A stretch of 64,000 bases of DNA from Phorcus lineatus (Eukaryota > Mollusca > Gastropoda > Trochida > Trochidae). The position numbers and the translations under genes are program-made. A model generated the notes under the pieces. That model was not told the DNA's origin. It did no database searches and worked only from the letters and a program-made list of their open reading frames with translations. Location: positions 41,216,630-41,280,629 of the forward strand of contig OV121087.1 of NCBI GenBank assembly GCA_921293015.1, read 5' to 3'. This document shows, piece after piece, positions 53,303-64,000 of the stretch. Each line of letters begins with the position of its first letter. Positions within the stretch are counted from its first letter, which is position 1.

Positions 53303-56300
53303 AATCGTCCTTAAAAAAGCAAAACTTTTACTTTCGCAGGTTGTGTGATCTCATTTATAATATTGTAAAATTTTTACACCTGGATGATTAGGTTCAGTTA
53401 GATATGAACACTCCGAAACTCAGTGTCCTTAAACATTACAAAGGAGTTTGTAACCAAGCATCAGGCATGTAAACATATTCCACCTCTAAACGATCGTTCA
53501 AAACTTCGTGTACCAGACGAGGTTTTCCCAAGTTTCTAACCAAAATTCTGATGAGGGTTATAACTTGGCGCCTTGATCTAAACTAGTGAATCATCGAAAG
53601 AATCAATCTATTGTTTCAAGTGCCAGTCAACAACCTTACAATTTATTACGTACAAGGAATAACATAACATCACTTTTGTCAATTTCGAATTTATGTATAG
53701 CAAAAAAAAGCTTAAGATGAATTTTGAGTAAACATGTTTTACAATGAGAAATACTCGTCGTTTTTTCCTCCTGTAGTACTTTGTAATCAAATAAAAAAAA
53801 TGTAATTCGTTATTGCTACTGGATATCCAATATGTAATTCAGAAATAAAAATATCGACCTGGTGGTCTAACAGAGAAGGAAATCAAGACTGCCGCAGGCG
53901 ATTGTTTTGCCCCGGAACGACTTCAGCAGAACATGTCTACACGACTAAGTTAGAATTTAGACTGTCAACGTGCTCTTCACGCCGATCAAAACATGCTACA
54001 TTCACGAAATTGACATGACAAGGTCAAAGTTCAGCGCGCACGTGGCCGAGTAATTCAAAGATCAGGGGTGGCCCTCTACCCTCAAGAAACGATTCCGACA
54101 CTGGACTATTTGTTTGATAGTGCCTCGCGGCGGGATATCTGAATGAATATGTGTGCTTAGGCGTGTCAATATCATCAACGGCGTGACCATAATCGCGAAT
54201 GTTTGCTAACAAACCCCCTGTGACAGCTATTCGCAACAAGAGGGCACTGTCAAAGTCACATGACCATGTTAATGAGGCGTTGGACACCTGGGACGATATC
54301 CATAACACCTTATGTGTCCCTGTGCGGGTAATTTGTCGCCGTAGACACATCCGGTTGAAGTGTTTGTTTCTCGCCACAATGGCAAGTTTGTAACAGTTAG
54401 TCTTTTACCTGGCGAGTGTTTATGAGTATGTAAGCGGACAGGTGATCATGTAAGGTGTATACAAGCATAAGGACCGCCTAGTCCTTTTCATCATACTTTT
54501 ACGATGTGTCACAGACCGATCGCGGCCGAGTTTTAGTAACGATTATCTTGACCGTTTTCTTCATGGAAACCGAAAGTAGAAATTGATAGCCATATTTATT
54601 GCATCGTTAGTGTAATCTAGAATCGGCGTACATAATTAAAGCAACTTAGTAAAAACATTTTTGTTGTTGAAATACAAATTGTGAATATGAATGAGTAAGC
54701 ATATATCCCGAAACGTATGCTTACTCAATAAAAACAGTTGTATCTAGAAATTATTGCTTTTCTTATATCTATTCGATGTGATATGTATTTGACAGTGTAG
54801 AAGTGTACTTGGTTGTCATTCAACCCTACGTCGCTATTCATCCATAGATCTTTAACATTGAGCATATTTGGAAATTGATAATCCGATTCTGTATTTTTGC
54901 TACTGTTTTGGTCGCACATGCTTGCCGTTTTTCGGGGAATCATATATACTTAATAATTTTTTATATTGTATAGCATGTAGATGATAATGGCAGGGCATCA
55001 TTTAAATCTACTTTCAACACGATATCTTCTTCGCGATATCTCTTGATATCATAAAAGCGATGTATCGCATGAATACATTAATTTTATATAATGACAGAAG
55101 ATCAGCAGAGACGTAAGCGGGCATGGAGTCATGCTCAGCTTTTGGGTAATGAATTATAATTTTTGGAGCATTATGTGTTGTCATTTTTTGCAATTGTTTA
55201 TCATATAAGACCTGGTTTGCACAATGTCATTTTGTTTAGACTCATCATAGACGGGTTGTCTGATTCATGTTTAGTCCCTTGTAACAGTCAATAACCTATA
55301 ATAAAAGCTTAAGAAATGTCGACAAGCATCTGCCTATGAAACATTGGAGTGGAATAGACGTAACGCTTCACAACTACTTACCTACGTTTTTGATAGCCTT
55401 CAGAGTGAAAGCAGTAAATGTTAGAAAGATGTGTAAGAATTTAATGTGAAAATTGTTTACAACAGAAAATTAAGTAGCTGTGGTTCCAAGATGTTTTACG
55501 AGTCAATTTTGAGGACGTTATGTTCGAGTTACAATCGTAATTATTCCATCAAAGGAAGATTACAGCAGTTTGGATACTGCTTATTTCTACAACGTTATTT
55601 GTAAGGAAAGTGAAAGTATAATCGGAAAGGAGTGAAAGCGGTCACTGATAAAACTATAACTGTAATAAAAGAACATGGGTCTTCAAAATGTTATTATATG
55701 CTCAAGTCCTGTATAAACGAGATCAAATTATTTATGGAATTTATGTTTTATTTATCGCCCTTTTCGTAACGCAATGTGATATAACAAACATTACGTCATA
55801 ACGCTGCATGACAAACACATTTCCTCCAATGGCGTCGTAGGGAAATATTTCCTATGTATATTGCCCCACTTTATTACAAGCGTCAAAGAAATATGTTTTA
55901 TACTATAAATAGATTTATAAGTTTTCTTTGTGAAAAACTAACACTGGGTCTAAAGTATCGCAGTAAATCCATCATGGGATTTATATAATAGTTTTTAATT
56001 CAGTATGACACGTTCTGTCTTAGAAGCACTGTAAATCACGTATATTTGACGGCACAAACTGGTTGTAAGTCGACTCCTGAAAACGGCTATAAACGATATA
56101 GGTGGTCCTTTCAAAAGCTTACCACGACATGACACACTAGAAAACTGGACAATATATTAAATGGGGGACACTCACTCCCCTCCATTCTCCCCAAACAAAT
56201 ACCCTTCTTCTCAGCCCTGGGAGGATAACATACATTAGAGGAGTATTAGTGTTAGTCTTTCATAAACATCAATTGGTCGTGTTTAAAATTACCCAAGGAA

Positions 56301-57415
56301 TGATAGGTCGTCGACATCTGTATGCATTATACAAAACCGCAAATATTCATCTATGAAAGTCATTCTGTGTATCTGTATTTTACATAGGCGGTCACTTGTA
56401 TGCGACCGTGTAACATTTTTGTTTTCACATTCAGTTTTCTGGCATATAATATTTAATTTTAGTTACAACTCATTTATCATACTATAAAATGTATATCTAG
56501 TTGTCTAGTTAGATTTCTTTTTACTTTTAAGGGTAGCTTTTTATTTCCGAATGAATTTTGATAGATGATGTTTTGAAATGTATTGTTTAATTTGAAACGT
56601 CTTATCAAAATAACGTAAGTTACAAACTTTAGCTCTGATTGTCCTAAATTCAGGAAATTAATCTCGCTGTTCTAGTTAGATGTATAGTTAAAATGGAAAA
56701 GTTTAAGCATTCCGTTTAAGTTATTTCAAATATGGTCACGTTAACTAGTATCATTAATCTGATAAAGATATGCTAACGAGAAACGGTTTGAAAATAATAA
56801 CCGGTAATGAAGTTTTAACTCGATCCCCGCCGCAAGTCATACTTTAAAAAAAGTTTCATAGTTGCTAATATTGAGATAAAACCTCGGAGGGTTGACGGAA
56901 ATAGGCGAAGAACCCTAATCGTATTACAAAGATCATGATATTAAGTCCGGTTCTTGGTAGCATTAAAATTCCCCTTTTCCGAATGAAAAGTCGAACGTAG
57001 AAGCCATAGCGCTATCCAGTCCTTATGTAGACCAGGGTGTGTTTGGAGTAAACCAATGTACACAAACAACGCTAGATTGTCCCCACGATACCCCAGAAAT
57101 CGACTCGTGTTACCTCTCTTTCATCACTCTGACACGACACCCGTATGAATATTGGTTCTAGGGTATAAGATACACGGGTAGAGGGTAACCCGAAACTGAT
57201 GGTCACTCATAAGTCTACAGGCAGTCGTGCTTGACCGTCAAAAACAATACGGAGCTACTTCTCACTTATGACAATGATATTCCGCCACGGAACGTTTCGC
57301 TTACTATTTCATTTATATAGATATGCATTTTTTTATCTTTGATAATCATAATGATGAGGATATCTATGTGTATAGATAACGTATCAAGACGGAATGCAGA
57401 TCGTCAAAGCACATG
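53303..57415. other. no supported gene; GC-richer patch near 53.9-54.4 kb
   Basis: The patch 53860-54400 is GC-richer, has one CACGTG (54039) and a 117-codon minus frame without recognisable domains. It may be a regulatory region or an unknown gene, but I cannot support either. Confidence 0.3.
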
Positions 57416-57439
57416 TGCATCGTCCCCTCTTATATAGCA

Positions 57440-57610
57440 GTCACCGGGTACCCATTTATACTGCTTGGACAACAAATATACACAGAAGCTTGCTAAAAGT
57501 GACCCCAGAAGTCTTTGAATTCTGCATGAATAAACGCACCCTGTCACTTACTCTTCACCTCTAATACAGCTGTCACCAGGTACCCATTTATACTGCATGG
57601 ACAAATGATA
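57440..57610 (+). repeat. direct repeat with GGTACCCATTTATACTGC
   Basis: GTCACCGGGTACCCATTTAT at about 57440 and GTCACCAGGTACCCATTTAT about 127 bases later begin similar segments (ACTGC.TGGACAA.., ATACA.AGAA). It could be a tandem duplication of an interspersed repeat. Confidence 0.7.
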
Positions 57611-59115
57611 CAGAAAGTATCTTTCCATAGATGTTTTTCAACTATTGTGTAAGTGGGTGCGAGGAAGATTTTCCTTCAATCACCGTATTTGTAGGTGTGA
57701 CACGAATGAACTATCGAAAGTCCCAAGCCAATTTGTGCTTAACTCCATTAATAACGGTCAACTGAGATATATAACGTTCGGTCGTGTCGGAAAACTTATA
57801 TTAAATATTCTACATGCTATTTTCAATATTCAGTCCTCGACATCTTACTACGTGGTGTTTTATTGTTTTTCTGATCTTATCACGATAAGATCATATGAAA
57901 ATGCTGATGTTTCTAAAATAATTTCCACCCACTACCACAGCCTGGATCCACACAACACAGTAATCCATAAATATATACCGGGTATATAAAACGTTTAAAT
58001 CGCAATGCCCTTATATTAGTACCATGAGCATAAACGTGTACTAGTAATCGTATTCATCAACAAAACTACTACCAAACGTTTAGAGATAGGAGAATAAGTG
58101 TCTCTCTGTGAAACCTTGCTCTAATCGTATTGTAGTTCAAGTGCTTGTGTCAGAGTGGTATTCCGATTTGCCAGATTTGCAGTTATGCAATATGATTAAT
58201 GAAACAACATCGGAAATCAGAAAACCTTATTTAAATTAATTGGGGGATACATGGCCGGATTTAGAGAACTATTACCGCACCAAATTTAAAATCGATCATT
58301 TATAAAAAATATAACCTATTTTTACACCTAAATTGCGAGAGAGCGAAATTCAGAATTTACTAACTACGTCTCCTATACTTATGATATACGACTTTCTCAT
58401 TGCCTCTATCTCTGTTTTCTCTTTCGGATGAAGACCATATGAACACACGATCACTATCGTTTTGTATAAGCTCTGGAAATCCATGTGCTCTACGTGACGT
58501 TTTGCGATTAAACCAGGCTTTTGACAATCGAGTTTAATTTTGACGGCAGGCAACACACATTACACAGGCGAATATTTCAATAGTATCATGGTTGAGTGAT
58601 TTGAATTATGCAACATTTGCTCCTCGAGCATTAAACACAATAACTTTAGGTATAAAAAGTTGGGAAAGTGAAATAAGTAGAGGCTTACATTCAGAAACTA
58701 TGATTTAATTCAGCTCAAGTTTGGTGTATGAAATTGCTCACTCACTAACTCAGTGGAACGTACACACAGGAACAAGTACTAGCGAGTTACGGAGGCAGTC
58801 CAGAATAGAGAAAAAGGGGCAGTTATAAGTTTTCTTATTCCCCAAATGAATATATTAATTTAAATGCATTCGTGTTGCTTATCCTCAGTTTGTACGTTCG
58901 ATTAAGGATTCCTTTTATTGTTTAAAACGTATTGCCTTCAATCGGGGATTTTGTTTTACCTTTTGTGAGATGAAGCTATATCCCTAATAAAACTTACTAT
59001 AAGGGGCACATTAAACCAGAGAATGCTCATATTGTCATCAATCTATATGTTTATTATTTGTATAAGTCAGTCTTCCACAACATGTAACGTATGAGCCTAA
59101 GGTTACACTTAAAAT
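57611..59115. other. no supported gene
   Basis: A 114-codon plus frame (57645-57989) has no recognised domain. Otherwise AT-rich and featureless. Confidence 0.35.
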
Positions 59116-59117
59116 TA

Positions 59118-59272
59118 GAGAATTTGAGTCTAAACCAATCTCATTGAAATCAGATCGAAACTTGTCCCTCGTACTTGTCCCTTCTCCCTCGTACCTTGCA
59201 GCGAGGTACGAGGGAGAAGTTTCTAGTTGATAAAAATGAGATTGAGCCAAAACTAGACTCAACGAATTAAAC
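59118..59272. repeat. foldback element with perfect 16-bp hairpin
   Basis: The core 59181-59219 is CTTCTCCCTCGTACCT, a 7-base loop, then the exact reverse complement. Outer arms extend it: GAGTCTA..CAATCTCATT on the left and AATGAGATTGAG..TAGACTC on the right, with AATT at both outer ends. This is the look of a MITE. A transcribed hairpin is possible but unproven. Confidence 0.75.
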
Positions 59273-60156
59273 TATAAGTCAAAAAGTTCCCCTTGGACAT
59301 TATAACAGTATTGGTCTTACAATATAGAGTTCGATGCACTCTCAGTGTGACAAGATAAAACACAATGTACCTGTATTGGAATATTTTAGTTGAACTCAGA
59401 GATTTGAAGTAAGGGAAAATCTAAGCTTAAGATATTCGTATGATTCTCTTTTAACTTTGATTTTGAATTTGTATTTTGTGATTTGAATTGAGTGCAAGTC
59501 AGAGTCATATTCTGTCTAAAATTCATAGACGTAAGGTTAGTCGAAACCGGGAATTAAAGTCATTGGAGGTAATGTTTACTTCAGAGATATAGATGCTGGT
59601 TTACAAAAACACCACGATATAATCAAAGCGAGACGCATAGAGACACACAGAGAGGCTTTGAGAGAGAGAATGTGTTACAGTCTACACAACATGTTCTGCT
59701 CACCTACTGCGGCGAACACTATAGATTCTTGACATGGGATGTGACAAGGATATCTTTCACCCCCTATCTTCTTAATGTATTTTACTGAAATAAACGAGCG
59801 CGTTGGGTGTCAGTCATAAATCATGAAAGTTAGGAGGGGACCTGGTGATTTTTCCTTTCATTTCAAAAAGTTTGACAGTCAGATAATGACAATTTTATCT
59901 CAAATGACAGTAAAATCACTGTGGTCAGTTTCTGAATGGTGTTTTAGATGCTAGATTATTTTCACTCGCACACAGAAGAACGTAATAAAAAGGCTATCAT
60001 TCAATAGTTAAACGCCTCAGAACGACATCTTGCAAATGAGAAGACAAGTTTAAGTGTATCAGATTTTCTTTGAATTCATGTTTCCTTTTGAAATCGATTG
60101 TTCACGTTTAGAACTCGTTGGTGTTATACAGGCATCGTACTTATACACCTTGCCTT

Positions 60157-60200
60157 CGTTCAATTTATAATGATATTACGTTCAATTTATAATGATACTA
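60157..60200 (+). repeat. 22-bp tandem duplication
   Basis: TTCAATTTATAATGATA occurs twice with a 22-bp period, and a third degraded start follows. Confidence 0.85.
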
Positions 60201-61484
60201 CGTTTCAATTTCACAGCGTAAATAAACCATTCTTAAAACACCGAGTAAACAGCGAGATTACTCGGTAGTAATAAAACGTAACTGCAATAAAACAATACTT
60301 AGACATCTGTTTGGTGTCTAGATTTGTAATAACCTCAGATATTGTAAGTCATAACGTGATGCGTTGTATGATTTCTTTCCTCATCATATAGCAACCACCT
60401 GTCCCTCTACATCCCACACGGGCCTTATCCCGACCCCCTCCTCTCTATCTATCACCCTCAGGCAGGTTGCTAGGAGGGAAAGCAAGTACTACACTTCTTG
60501 GTAGATTAGGGGAATTAAATGTTAGGAGATCGGGCATAAATAACGTTGTGTATCAGGGACTATTGTCACCAGGTCCCTCATCCGTAAAGGGAGGAGAGAA
60601 ACGGGGATACGTTGAGCGCAGCAGAGGCAAGTTTGACAGAAAGTAATCAACCTTTTGATAAATTCTGACACGAAAATTAGCTCAATGGACAGTTTAATGA
60701 AAACACGTGGAAACTTGATAGCGCTAAACTTGATTGTAGGTGATGTTGGGATATATGAAAGCGAGCCACTGATCCGAGCGCTTTGGTCTCCTCCGTGGCC
60801 TTACAGTCACATCTCTCGCCTTCCCAGACCCTCGCCAGTCGGCTCTCGCCAACGTGGGTGGTCCCTCAATGAGTGATAGCAATATTGGAAGGGTATCTTC
60901 CACATTCACCGACCAATGAACAGTTATAGCGTCACCTATGCGGTTTTTCTAAGCGAGTCCATTCCTTATGGGGAATGGAGGAAAATATATTAAAAGTGTT
61001 TTTGAGAAAAGTATTTTTTATCGATAAACAGCTTGATATATTAAGGGATTAGCAGGACCTTTAGATTAATTGGAAATAGCCCGAGGGTCAGTTGCCTCTC
61101 AATAGCCAGTGAGCGGGGGCCGGACAAGTGGAAATAGTACTTCACTCGAGGCTGTGACTGTCGACTTAATTATTTCAAGGAAAGCATGATGGGCTAAGGG
61201 TTGTGCTGGGTCCAACCCTGTTTCCAGATTGTGGTAAATATTTGTTCAACTTGGTCTCCCACCAAACACCAATCTGCAAGGAAGTGGATAAGGCAAGAGA
61301 CATATACCTGTATCATTCACCTGCATCGATCCCTAAAATCAAGCCACCTGTAATTAGGATTTCTTTGAAGTCACCGACGGCGTGGGATCCAGTATTGTAT
61401 GCTGGCCACACAGTTTGGGATATTTATTTGAACAAGGATTTGGAGACTTTTTCTCGTGTGTGAGAAATTGTACTTTGTACAGAA
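60201..61484. other. upstream region of the NPC2-like exon, no supported gene
   Basis: GC content rises between 60380 and 61460, with open frames of 73 and 86 codons lacking domains. It may contain the promoter and 5' UTR of the downstream gene. No TATA box was identified with confidence. Confidence 0.35.
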
Positions 61485-61587
61485 ATGAAGGTACATGTCA
61501 CATTTTTCGTGGCCTTTCTGTGTGGATGTGCTGTAGTAGAGGGAAGAAGAAAACGGGATAGATCTAATTTACGCTACACAGATTGTG
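61485..61587 (+). CDS. first coding exon of an NPC2-like (ML-domain) secreted protein
   Basis: The ATG at 61485 opens 34 codons: a signal peptide (MKVHVTFFVAFLCGCAVVEG), a basic RRKRDR segment and then LRYTDCG. The last is the start of mature NPC2-type lipid-binding proteins, whose first strand reads (V/L)xxxDCGS. The donor is TGTG|GTAAGA. The intron falls after the first base of the glycine codon in DCG, the position and phase of intron 1 in human NPC2. Known: NPC2 binds cholesterol in the lysosome; invertebrates have many secreted relatives. Only exon 1 is in the window; no second exon was recognised before 64000. A different secreted family with a DCG start remains possible. Confidence 0.6.
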
Positions 61588-63287
61588 GTAAGAATTCTAT
61601 CCATCTCTTGTCATTGTGAAACTATAAGTAATAATATGTTAATTCCTTTATAAAAGCATATTAATGATCCATGGCAATTAAACGACTTTTTGAATAATCG
61701 ATAGCTTCTTGAATAAAACTTATCAAAACTTATAAAAATATATCGTTATAAGATCATATTAAAGTTTTGCATGATTTTCCTCAAATCATTAATTAAAGTA
61801 ATAAAGTATAAATATATGCTTTACAATCTTTACGTTCTTAGAGGTCATTCATATCCTTTTTAGTTATTCTAGATAACTACACAATCTGAAGTTTAGCGAG
61901 ATAAATGTCATCATATTTTATTCAATTTATTTTTTGTGGTAAACTATGAAAGTTTTTTTAAAAAAAAGAAATTTGATCAAGACGATGGTCCTAATGGTAG
62001 TGATTTTATTGGCGTATACGACAATTTAAACGTTATGAAAGTCTATGTTTGATTTGCATCACGTAAAGCCTAAGTTACCTAAAAGCCAAATCGTTAATTT
62101 CGAAATCGCAGATTGCACTACACATGTAATGTAACCTTTTCGCATTTGTGAGTGCCTGTTGTAAACGCCAAATGGCACTTTGTGAATGTACTTAAAGAAG
62201 TTTGTAAAATGGCAAAAGTTAGCATTTTAAAAGAAGTTCGTACATCTATGCCAAAGGCAACCTGTGAAAGCCAAATATTCTCTAACAGAGAACCCTCGCT
62301 TGTATAGCTTTGCTACAGACACAAACGTAAAAATCTATCTCCATTTACCGCCCCTTGTACATCTGAGAAAATCTTTCTATATAACGCTATATTCGCACCT
62401 GTGTGGCATACCTGAGCCAGATGCTAATTGACACAGTTCGATTTACCTGTCAGTCGTAATCTAACAAAGTTTATACATTCCTTGGATTCGTCTTGCGGTT
62501 TGTTGTGATAGAGTCAGATTACACTATGTTTAACGTTTCCTAACTAAACTAATCGCTTGTTGAAGCTTGCGATTATGACTATCGTTTCATGTAGCGAGTC
62601 GTGTTTATATGATGTTTTTGAAATCGTTGAATCATAAATAATTCCTCATATTAAAGGTGCACTTCCTTCCTCTTATTTTCTAAAAAGTGCAAAGAGGGTT
62701 ACAACTACTAAGGCGGACGAGAATTGAAAATAATCGAATCAGAAACAACGCTCTCGAATTAAAGGCACATTCACAAGTTATTCTGACAGACCATGCAAAA
62801 TGAAGCATGATATGATAGTGCCTTTTAAAGGAATTATATAGTTTCAAGTTTAAGGATTATCGCTTCATTCTAGACATTTGATTAATACATTCAAAAGCAA
62901 AAGTTAATATGTTAAAGTTTCAAATCAGATATATACTGAGCGAAATAGTTCAGCACCAGCCTTGTAATTAACATTGAGTATTATCCTATTGGCTCACATT
63001 TTGTTCCATGTGATATAATAAAGATGTAATTGACGTGGCGCTCTTCTTAATTCTCAATTATTATTGATCATATTAAAGTTACCCTTAAGTAATGTTACCC
63101 CATATTTGATTTTCCTTGATAGATCGTAAAGACTACTGACTGTACATTAACGGTCTATAACCATTACTTGACTCTTGCTAAAGGCAGTTAACCACGAGCC
63201 AGGTTACTGAAAACTAGATTCTTGAATTCTTGAAAAAGATTTTATTAAAGGAAGCTTTCCGTCTTTCTATGAAAGGGGATGCCATGA
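61588..63287. other. intron 1 of the NPC2-like gene (presumed)
   Basis: AT-rich, no exon with NPC2 features found. It is called an intron only because exon 1 is followed by a donor and no second exon is visible. Confidence 0.4.
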
Positions 63288-63395
63288 TTGTACAAATAAG
63301 TGAAATAAACTTGAAAGCGTCGTTAGACCCCAAATCAACTCACCTCACCTCACCTCACCTCACCTCACCTCACCTCACCTCATGTTTGTACAAAT
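63288..63395 (+). mobile_element. SINE 3' fragment with target duplication and (CACCT)n tail
   Basis: The short insert 63298-63385 is flanked by TTGTACAAAT (63288-63297 and 63386-63395). It contains AAGTGAAATAAACTTGAAAG and GCGTCGTTAGACCCC and ends in eight CACCT units. The severe 5' truncation and the long pure tail point to a recent insertion. Confidence 0.92.
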
Positions 63396-64000
63396 CCTCT
63401 CATCAAGAAAAACTGTTAAAGGTTCATTCCATGTTTCCTTACTCATATTGTTTTCAACCATATTATGAACTCCGATAATAACGTCACTTATAGTTATAGA
63501 TATTATATTTAACGAAATTAACGACTATTAGATGTACCAGAAATACTCTCTACCGTTATCATAACTGCTAACCTTTATTAATGATTGCGTCTTGCAATCG
63601 TTCATTGATAATCCGTAATGTCATCATTTCGATGCCCTGCTCTAGATATGCAATTAAAGCTAACAGTGACGGAATTGGTTCGTTATGCATAAAAGGAACA
63701 CTTTTACAGTTCCAGCAAGTATCATGATTTTGAAAATGGATACAATTATTTTAATTCCTGACTATGTTACAAGTTATTATCTGTTCACGTGATAAAAAAA
63801 AGATATTACAACATAACCACATTATTGTAGATTTGTATACTATGTACATAAAATAGATTACGACATAACATCCATAAACACTTTGTATAGTGCCACTTTC
63901 CGACTCGGGTACCTTGTTTTCCCGCAAACACGGAATATTTTTATAACATAATTTTGTCTTAACATTTTTGCTGCTGCCCCTTACTTTCCTGAAGAAAAAA

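Noticed and set aside
54024-54377. A 117-codon minus frame in a GC-richer patch
   Set aside because: No domain, signal peptide or splice support; GC richness alone lengthens chance frames.
61203-61463. An 86-codon plus frame just before the NPC2-like exon, with CAGATTGTGGTAA shared with the exon end
   Set aside because: The 13-base match is short and the peptide has no NPC2 features; taken as coincidence or 5' flanking DNA.
63341-63380. Telomere-like or CRISPR-like repeat array
   Set aside because: The CACCT units are the tail of a SINE copy bounded by a target duplication, with no spacers.

Overview
The window is AT-rich animal DNA with split genes, long introns and many decayed transposons. 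A tRNA-derived SINE ending in CACCT repeats, CR1-like and Tx1/L1-like LINEs, mariner and Tc1 remnants and palindromic MITE-like elements suggest a mollusc, probably a gastropod. That placement is inference from repeat style, not proof. No bacterial-type operon, CRISPR array, rRNA or intact tRNA gene was seen.

Left third (1-16.4 kb). The best-supported gene is on the minus strand: the first six coding exons (14954 down to 2359) of a secreted von Willebrand factor A protein of the VWA7 family. All five introns are in phase 1 with consensus or near-consensus sites, and the exons read through as about 348 residues: signal peptide, VWA7-type N-terminal domain, and the start of the VWA domain with its metal-binding DxSGS motif. 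The rest of the gene lies beyond the left edge. Its introns hold a CR1-like LINE (6298-9811) bounded by a 9-bp target duplication, a Tc1 remnant, a mariner remnant and a very long CT microsatellite. The extreme left edge is the 3' end of a different, Tx1/L1-like LINE.

Middle (16.4-40 kb). I see no gene I can support. There is a solo LTR inserted in a 169-bp tandem repeat, a decayed LINE 3' end, another LINE tail, a nearly perfect 148-bp palindrome, and a SINE.

Right half (40-64 kb). A run of CACGTG E-boxes precedes a TATATAAG box near 40.64 kb. A second TATA box at 41.36 kb lies just before a short first coding exon (41426-41482, plus strand, protein unknown). Further right are SINE copies with target duplications, members of a hairpin-plus-TGACGT-tail repeat family, a foldback with a perfect 16-bp hairpin, and a probable first exon of an NPC2-like sterol-binding secreted protein (61485-61587, plus). 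Its intron falls at the same place and phase as intron 1 of human NPC2. The genes look unrelated; nothing suggests they work as a system.
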